NCBI RefSeq assembly: GCF_004764705.1
Contig: NZ_SHLX01000001.1
Location: forward strand, 682,001 to 746,000
Direction: 5' to 3'
DNA: 64,000 bases
DNA from: Paenibacillus cymbidii
GTDB taxonomy: Bacteria; Bacillota; Bacilli; Paenibacillales; NBRC-103111
The first letter of the stretch is position 1. Each line of letters starts with the position of its first letter. The notes beneath the pieces were generated by a model. It was given only the letters and a program-made list of their open reading frames with translations. It did not search any database and was not told the DNA's origin. Of this stretch, positions 58,651 to 64,000 are shown one piece after another. Position numbers and translations under genes: made by a program.

Positions 58651-61428
58651 ATGGATGCGAATCAGTGGCACAACCTGTCGGCGCAGGAGACGCTGCAGGC
58701 GCAGCAAGTGGCGGCCGAGACGGGGCTGTCGCAGGCGGAGGCGATCGCCAGGCGCGAGAAGAACGGGCGCAACGAGCTGTCGGACGGGCAATCCGTCTCG
58801 CCGCTTGTGCTTCTGCTCAATCAGTTCAAAGATTTTATGGTGCTTGTTCTGGCGGGGGCGACGCTGGTCTCCGGCCTGCTCGGCGAATACCTGGACGCGA
58901 TTACGATTATTGCCATCATCGTCATGAACGGCATTCTCGGCTTCGTCCAGGAATTTCGCGCGGAGCGGTCGCTGCGCGCCTTGAAGGAACTGTCCGCACC
59001 ATCGGCCAAGGTGGTGCGGGACGGCGCCGTGCAGCAGGTGCCTGCCAAAGAGCTGGTTCCCGGCGATATCGTGCTGCTGGAGAGCGGCGACCGGGTGCCG
59101 GCGGACATTCGCTGGATCGAAACGAACGGCGTGTATGCGGAAGAATCGGCGCTCACCGGCGAGTCGGTGCCGGTCAGCAAACATACGCAGCCGCTGGCGG
59201 GCGCCGATCTTCCCGCCGGCGACCAGCGCAATCTCGGATTCATGGGCACGATGGTGACGCGCGGCACCGGCAAAGGCGTGGTCGTGCGCACCGGGATGAG
59301 CACGGAAATGGGCAAAATCGCCGGCCTGATCCAAAGCGCCGAAGCGATGGAAACGCCGCTGCAGCACCGGCTGGAGCAGCTTGGCAAAACGCTTATCGTC
59401 GTGGCGCTCGGCCTGACGGTGATGGTTGTCGTCGCCGGCATTCTGCACGGGCAGCAGCCGTACGGCATGTTCCTCGCCGGCGTCAGTTTGGCCGTCGCCG
59501 CTATCCCCGAAGGGCTGCCGGCAATCGTCACGATCGCGCTGGCGCTGGGCGTGCAGCGGATGATCCGGCGCAATGCGATCGTGCGCAAGCTGCCATCGGT
59601 GGAAACGCTTGGCTGCGCATCGGTAATCTGTTCCGACAAGACGGGAACGCTGACGCAAAATAAAATGACGGTGACCCACGTGTGGGTAGGCGGCGATTTG
59701 CTCGAGGTAACCGGCGAAGGGCATGAGCCGACCGGCGCCATGCTGCTGGAGGGCAAAGCCGTCGAGCCGCGCACCCAGCCGATGCTGCGCAAGATGCTGC
59801 ATATTTCGGTGCTGTGCAACAATGCGTCGCTGACGCAGTCGGTGCCCGAAGCGGGGAAGAAGAAGGCGAAGGAGCCGGCCAAGCCGGTGTGGAGCATCGC
59901 CGGAGACCCGACGGAAGGGGCGCTGGTCGTGCTCGGCGCCAAGGCCGGCATCAGCCGGCAGTCGCTCGAGCCGCATTATGCGCGCAAAGCGGAGTTCCCG
60001 TTCGATTCGGAAAGAAAACGCATGTCGGTCGTCGCATCGCAGCCGGGAGGCGCGATCATCTGTACGAAAGGCGCGCCGGACGTGCTGCTGCCGCTCTGCA
60101 GCTATATCCTTTGGGACGACAAGGTGATCCCGTTTACGAACACGCTGCGGCAGAAGGTGATGGCCGCAAGCGAAGGCATGGCGAAAGCGGCGCTGCGCGT
60201 GCTCGGCTTCGCTTATCGCGACGCCAAGCCGGGAGAGTCGCTCGACGACGAGGAGACGGCGGAATCGCAGCTCGTGTTCGTCGGCCTTGCCGGCATGATC
60301 GACCCGCCGCGCAAGGAAGTGCGCGAAGCGATCGCCACTTGCAAAAAGGCCGGCATCCGCACGGTCATGATTACCGGCGACCATCAGGCGACGGCGGAAG
60401 CGATCGCCAGGCAGCTCGGCATGCTGCCTCCGGGAGCGCAATCGATGACCGGACGGCAGCTGGCCGCTATGGACGACGCCGAGCTCGACGCGGCGGTCGA
60501 CAACGTGTACGTGTACGCCCGCGTTTCGCCGGAACACAAGCTGCGCATCGTCAAGTCGCTGCAGCGCGGCGGCCATGTGGTGGCGATGACGGGGGACGGC
60601 GTCAACGACGCGCCGGCGATCAAGGCGGCCGACATCGGCATCGCGATGGGCATCAGCGGCACCGACGTGTCGAAGGAGGCGTCGGCGCTTGTGCTCGGCG
60701 ACGACAATTTCGCCACGATCGTTGCGGCGATCGAGGAAGGGCGCGGCATTTACGAAAACATTCGCAAGTTCATCCGCTATTTGCTCGCTTCGAATGTCGG
60801 CGAAATTTTGACGATGTTCCTTGCGATGATGATGGGGCTGCCGCTGCCGCTCGTGCCGATTCAAATCCTTTGGGTAAACCTGGTAACGGACGGCTTGCCG
60901 GCGATGGCGCTCGGCGTCGACCAGGCGGAGAAAGATTTGATGCAGCACAAGCCGCGCTCGTCGAAGGAAAACATTTTCGCCCGCCGGCTCGGCTGGAAAA
61001 TCATCAGCCGCGGCATACTGATCGGCATCTGCACGCTGGCGCCGTTCTGCCTGGTGCTTTATCGCGGTCCGGACACGGCCGACACGCTCGTCAAGGCGCA
61101 AACGATCGCGTTCGCAACACTCGTCATGGCGCAGCTCATCCACGTGTTCGACTGCCGCAGCTCGCGTTCGATTTTCCACCGCAACCCGCTGCAGAACCGC
61201 TACCTGGTGCTGGCCGTGCTGTCATCGCTAGTGCTGATGCTGGTCGTCATGTATGTCGAGCCGCTGCGAACAATTTTCAAGACGGTGCCGCTGAACTGGA
61301 AGGAATGGATCGTTGTGCTCGTATTCGCCGGCATTCCGACCTTCCTGATGGGTTTCGGCAGCGTGATGCACAAGCCCAAACCAACGGCGAAGAAGCTCGG
61401 CTACGGATCGCGGACGCTGGTCAAGTAA
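58651..61428 (+). CDS. SERCA-type calcium-translocating P-type ATPase
   Basis: A 925-residue P2A ATPase that exports calcium. Visible motifs: the phosphorylated Asp near residue 329 in [32 protein letters not shown] in transmembrane helix 4; TGESVPVSK in the actuator domain; KGAPDVLL in the nucleotide domain; [20 protein letters not shown] in the hinge; and [16 protein letters not shown] in helix 6. The start at ATG 58651 is chosen by GGGAGGGAA upstream; the frame continues to 58327 but without family similarity. In Bacillus the homologous yloB follows yloA (rqcH). Together with cax, two calcium-export systems lie in the window. Confidence 0.95.
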   Translation: MDANQWHNLSAQETLQAQQVAAETGLSQAEAIARREKNGRNELSDGQSVSPLVLLLNQFKDFMVLVLAGATLVSGLLGEYLDAITIIAIIVMNGILGFVQEFRAERSLRALKELSAPSAKVVRDGAVQQVPAKELVPGDIVLLESGDRVPADIRWIETNGVYAEESALTGESVPVSKHTQPLAGADLPAGDQRNLGFMGTMVTRGTGKGVVVRTGMSTEMGKIAGLIQSAEAMETPLQHRLEQLGKTLIVVALGLTVMVVVAGILHGQQPYGMFLAGVSLAVAAIPEGLPAIVTIALALGVQRMIRRNAIVRKLPSVETLGCASVICSDKTGTLTQNKMTVTHVWVGGDLLEVTGEGHEPTGAMLLEGKAVEPRTQPMLRKMLHISVLCNNASLTQSVPEAGKKKAKEPAKPVWSIAGDPTEGALVVLGAKAGISRQSLEPHYARKAEFPFDSERKRMSVVASQPGGAIICTKGAPDVLLPLCSYILWDDKVIPFTNTLRQKVMAASEGMAKAALRVLGFAYRDAKPGESLDDEETAESQLVFVGLAGMIDPPRKEVREAIATCKKAGIRTVMITGDHQATAEAIARQLGMLPPGAQSMTGRQLAAMDDAELDAAVDNVYVYARVSPEHKLRIVKSLQRGGHVVAMTGDGVNDAPAIKAADIGIAMGISGTDVSKEASALVLGDDNFATIVAAIEEGRGIYENIRKFIRYLLASNVGEILTMFLAMMMGLPLPLVPIQILWVNLVTDGLPAMALGVDQAEKDLMQHKPRSSKENIFARRLGWKIISRGILIGICTLAPFCLVLYRGPDTADTLVKAQTIAFATLVMAQLIHVFDCRSSRSIFHRNPLQNRYLVLAVLSSLVLMLVVMYVEPLRTIFKTVPLNWKEWIVVLVFAGIPTFLMGFGSVMHKPKPTAKKLGYGSRTLVK

Positions 61429-61503
61429 GCGGGAGATGGCGCAGTGGGGCGCGGATCGTGTAAACTGGGATATATCCCTGTTCGCGAAAGGAGACCGCCA
61501 GAC

Positions 61504-61782
61504 ATGTGCCGCAGCATCAAAGTGCTGTACAACTTCGACCCTCCGGCCACCGACAACGAGGTCCGGGCGGCGTCGCTGCAGTTCGTGCGCAAGCTGTCCG
61601 GCTTTCAATCGCCGTCGAAGGCGAATGAAGCGGCGTTTCACCAAGCCGTCGAAGAAGTGGCCGCAGCGGCCCGCAAGCTGCTGGACTCGCTCGTGACGAA
61701 TGCCGAGCCGCGCAACCGCGACGTCGAAATCGCCAGGGCCAAGGCGAGGAATGTGCAACGATTCGGAACGGTCAAACGATAA
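61504..61782 (+). CDS. DUF2277 family protein
   Basis: A 92-residue protein of the DUF2277 family, recognised from MCRSIKVLYNFDPPATDNEV at the start, followed by ASLQFVRKLSGFQSPSKANE and AVEEVAAAARKLLDSL. Its function is unknown. The cysteine and basic C-terminus (RAKARNVQRFGTVKR) are conserved features. The start at ATG 61504 is firm, with AAAGGAG about 11 bases upstream. A strong terminator follows at 61800. It does not look like part of the calcium ATPase operon, although only 75 bases separate them. Confidence 0.88.
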   Translation: MCRSIKVLYNFDPPATDNEVRAASLQFVRKLSGFQSPSKANEAAFHQAVEEVAAAARKLLDSLVTNAEPRNRDVEIARAKARNVQRFGTVKR

Positions 61783-61799
61783 TCTCAACTTGGTTTGAG

Positions 61800-61860
61800 C
61801 CGCAATGCCGCAGTGCCGCTTCTGCCCGAACGGGCGAGGACGGCATTGCGGTTTTTTTTT
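61800..61860 (+). terminator. Intrinsic terminator
   Basis: CCGCAATGCCG and CGGCATTGCGG pair as an 11-base outer stem; a second helix is formed inside by GCCCG and CGGGC. It is followed by ten T. Confidence 0.88.
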
Positions 61861-61958
61861 GCCCATGTGCCGTCGATGACCGGAGCCGTTTACACAACTG
61901 CTTAACGAAAGATCAGGAAACACAATAGAAGGCAATAGTTCCCGCGGAGCCGATTGCC

Positions 61959-61964
61959 TATAAT
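61959..61964 (+). promoter_or_regulatory. -10 element with overlapping inverted repeat, ahead of the glycoside hydrolase gene
   Basis: TATAAT at 61959-61964 lacks a good -35. An inverted repeat, GGCAAT (61931-61936) and ATTGCC (61953-61958), lies directly in front of it and might be an operator. The gene starts at 62075. Confidence 0.4.
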
Positions 61965-62074
61965 GAAGTTGCTTTGCGAATGGCAGGCGGAAAGGGGGCT
62001 TGTCCCAAGGCATCGGGGCCGAATGGCAGACGATGGTTTTCAAAAAGGCATTCGAATCGAAGGAGGAATGTAAC

Positions 62075-64000
62075 GTGCAAGTGGGCTTAACAAGGTTCGG
62101 TCTGAAACCGGTATGGCTGCTGGTCGGCGTGTTCGTCTTATGCCTGGCGGGAGTATGGTTCGGCTCGCTTCCGGCGCATGCGGCGGAAGTGCTGCTCTCG
62201 CAAGGCAAATCGGTGGCGGTGAGCTCGAATCAGGGCTCCAATCCGCCCGGCAATGCCAACGACGGCGAATTGACCGGGACGCGCTGGTCGGCTGTCGGCC
62301 CGACGTATCCGCAAACACCGTAACGGGTGCGAGCACCGGCTGGGCAAGCGCTTATGAGTTCCAGGTATACGGTTCGGGAGGCGACGCTACGGCACTACGT
62401 ACTATTTTGCGATGAAGACGAGCGACGAGCAGCCGAATGAATCGGCGCTCTCCAATGTGGCCAGCGGCACGACGTCGGGGGCGGTCGCGCAGAAGATGAC
62501 GCTGACGCCGTCGATGCTGGTGAACGAAATCGCTCACGAGAACGCCGGCACGCTGATCGACGAGCAGACGCTGGCGGGCGATCCGATGAACGGAACCGGC
62601 GGCGCTCCGACGACAGGCTGGTACCTGTTCGGCAAAAAGTACGCCGCCCCGCACGAAACCGAAAGCTGGTGGCTGCCGGCTTCCGCTTTCCTCGATTTTG
62701 GCGCCAAGTATCATATTACGAAAGTGTACTTCTACGATACGAACGGATCGGCAACGAATGCGTTTACCGTTTCCACCGGCGAGCCGTTCAATTGGACGGC
62801 GGCGTTCACCGACAACCTCGTCGGCAACAACCTGTGGAAAAACAACAACGTCAATGCGGATACGCGCTACTTGCGATTTACGTTCGCCAATGCCGGGGCG
62901 ATCGTCAAGGAAGTGGTTGTTTACGGCTATCCGATCGAAGAACCGCCCGCTCCGCCGACGCCGGTCGGCACGACCCGGCCGGTGATGGAGGAGTTTATGG
63001 GGATGAACGCGTTTTTTGACGATACGCTCGATCCCGGCGATTCCCTCGACGTGCTGAAGGTCATCCGCGAATACCACAACTGGGACTGGGAAGCCGATCT
63101 GGCGAACACGTATCCGAACGACCTGAACAGCTTCAATCCGTCCAGTTCGGGGGCCGATTTTGACACGTATTATACCGATATGATCAACGCCGGGTATTTC
63201 GTCAGCCCCGCCCACAAGGCGACCCCCGGCTGGATGACGAACTGGCTCGGCACGAACGATTACAATACGCCCTGGGTCGTGCCGACCGGTCAAAGCGCCA
63301 CCAACCCGGCTTCTTACGCCTCGCGCGCGGATCATTTGTTCCAGTTCGTCGCCCGTTACGGCAGCACCGCCGTGGCCGACGGCAAACTGAAGCTCGACGC
63401 CGGCCAACCGCGAGTCAGCGGTCTGGACGCGTTCATTACGTCGAGGACTGGAACGAGGAAAACGGCGATTGGGGCGACCGCAAAGCGTATTGGGCGCCTT
63501 ACGAATACGCGGCGATGCTGAGCGCCGACTACGACGGCCATAACGGCACGATGGGCAACACGTTCGGGATGAAGACGGCCGATCCGAACGTCACCGTCGT
63601 GATGGGCGGGCTTGCCGGCTACCGGCTCGATTATTTGCAGGCGATGAAAGTATGGACCGACTACAACCGCAGCGACGGCTCCTTCCCGGCGGACGTGCTC
63701 AATTTCCACACGTACTGTACGAGCGGTACGAAGGGCATCAGTCCGGAGGCATGCGGGATGAAGGAAGCGGCCGAGGAGCTTGTTGCGTACCGCAACGTCA
63801 ACTTGCCGGGCAAATCGATCTGGGTGTCGGAATTCGGCTACGATACGCATCCGTCCTCGACCCAAGGAGCGCCGACGATCGGCGCGAAGACGAACAAGGA
63901 CGTGCAGGCGGATTGGCTCGTCCGCTCGTATTTGGCGCTGGCCGCCTCCGGCATCGACCGCTCGATGATGTACATGCTGCGCGACGCCGGCACGTCGAGC
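62075..64000 (+). pseudogene. Secreted glycoside hydrolase gene with several lesions, running off the window
   Basis: From GTG 62075 (AAGGAGG upstream) a signal peptide ends at LPAHA. A discoidin (F5/8 type C, CBM32-like) domain begins with LLSQGKSVAVSSNQGSN and is cut near YPQ at about 62308-62318; it then resumes in another frame with TVTGASTGWASAYEFQVYG. A fibronectin III domain is cut in the same way near 62385-62400 and resumes as TYYFAMKTSDEQPNESALSN. The catalytic part then runs from MEEFMGMNAFF to about 63430, where a one-base shift is needed to continue HYVEDWNEENGDWGDRKAYW to the end of the window. NE in DWNEENGD and the Glu in WVSEFGYDTH fit clan GH-A. Three frame breaks make a functional protein impossible without editing the sequence. 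Confidence 0.75.

Noticed and set aside
58546..61179. An 877-codon minus-strand ORF opposite the calcium ATPase
   Set aside because: Antisense shadow; the plus-strand frame carries every P-type ATPase motif.
1..64000. tRNA or rRNA genes, insertion sequences, prophage or replication origin
   Set aside because: No TTC-arm or acceptor-stem pattern, no transposase or integrase frame, and no DnaA-box cluster was seen by eye.

Overview
The window comes from the chromosome of a GC-rich, endospore-forming Firmicute, most likely a member of the Paenibacillaceae. The evidence is the gene content and local order. There are CotF-type spore coat genes, a T-box, a THI-box, CcpA with a cre-like site, ylbF-ylbG, rqcH followed by a SERCA-type calcium ATPase, and the order ccpA, acsA, rpsD, dgcP that is also known from Bacillus. 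Shine-Dalgarno sites are strong, GTG and TTG starts are common, and third codon positions are GC-rich. I see no prophage, insertion sequence, CRISPR array or tRNA gene.

Layout. 1-4175: a same-strand run of small enzymes (nucleotidyltransferases, Nudix, GNAT, P-loop kinase). 4393-7587: a TPP-riboswitch operon for the thiazole half of thiamin, with a fused thiE-thiS gene, thiG and a broken thiO. 7611-17054: Nudix, 2H phosphoesterase, sugar nucleotidyltransferase, shikimate genes aroK and aroA, a C39-like protease, a second thiE and coat genes. 17051-19193: T-box-controlled ilvB. 19231-23721: a stand-alone receiver and an HPt protein, then PTS EIICBA and Enzyme I. 23794-29026: PfpI-like protein, zinc-ribbon protein, ccpA, MTA/SAH nucleosidase, acsA. 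29169-35412: class A PBP, rpsD, dgcP. 35590-45671: VTT protein, M29 peptidase, His-less HPr homologue, ylaN, cax, Asp23-type protein, ftsW, yugN-like gene, M20 amidohydrolase, CBS protein, nuclease lipoprotein. 45818-50972: XPB-type helicase with its partner, ylbF, ylbG. 51128-61782: LysR regulator, PHP phosphoesterase, galU, tatA, rqcH, ECF sigma factor with a membrane partner, a broken GNAT gene, calcium ATPase. 62075-64000: a secreted glycoside hydrolase gene carrying several lesions.

How genes work together. Thiazole synthesis (ThiS, ThiG, ThiO) and ThiP synthase activity are fed back by TPP. Carbon control links CcpA, the cre-like site at acsA and the PTS genes. Envelope functions cluster (PBP, FtsW, calcium transporters, GalU, TatA, ECF sigma).

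The most unusual signal is non-coding. An intergenic element of about 193 bp, made of four imperfect palindromes at fixed spacing, occurs three times (9195-9389 reversed, 15608-15799, 38442-38633), with a diverged fourth copy near 41038-41166. A separate 122-bp unit is tandemly duplicated at 40083-40326. Three genes (thiO, a GNAT gene, the terminal glycoside hydrolase) carry internal deletions or frameshifts, which is either real decay or an assembly problem.
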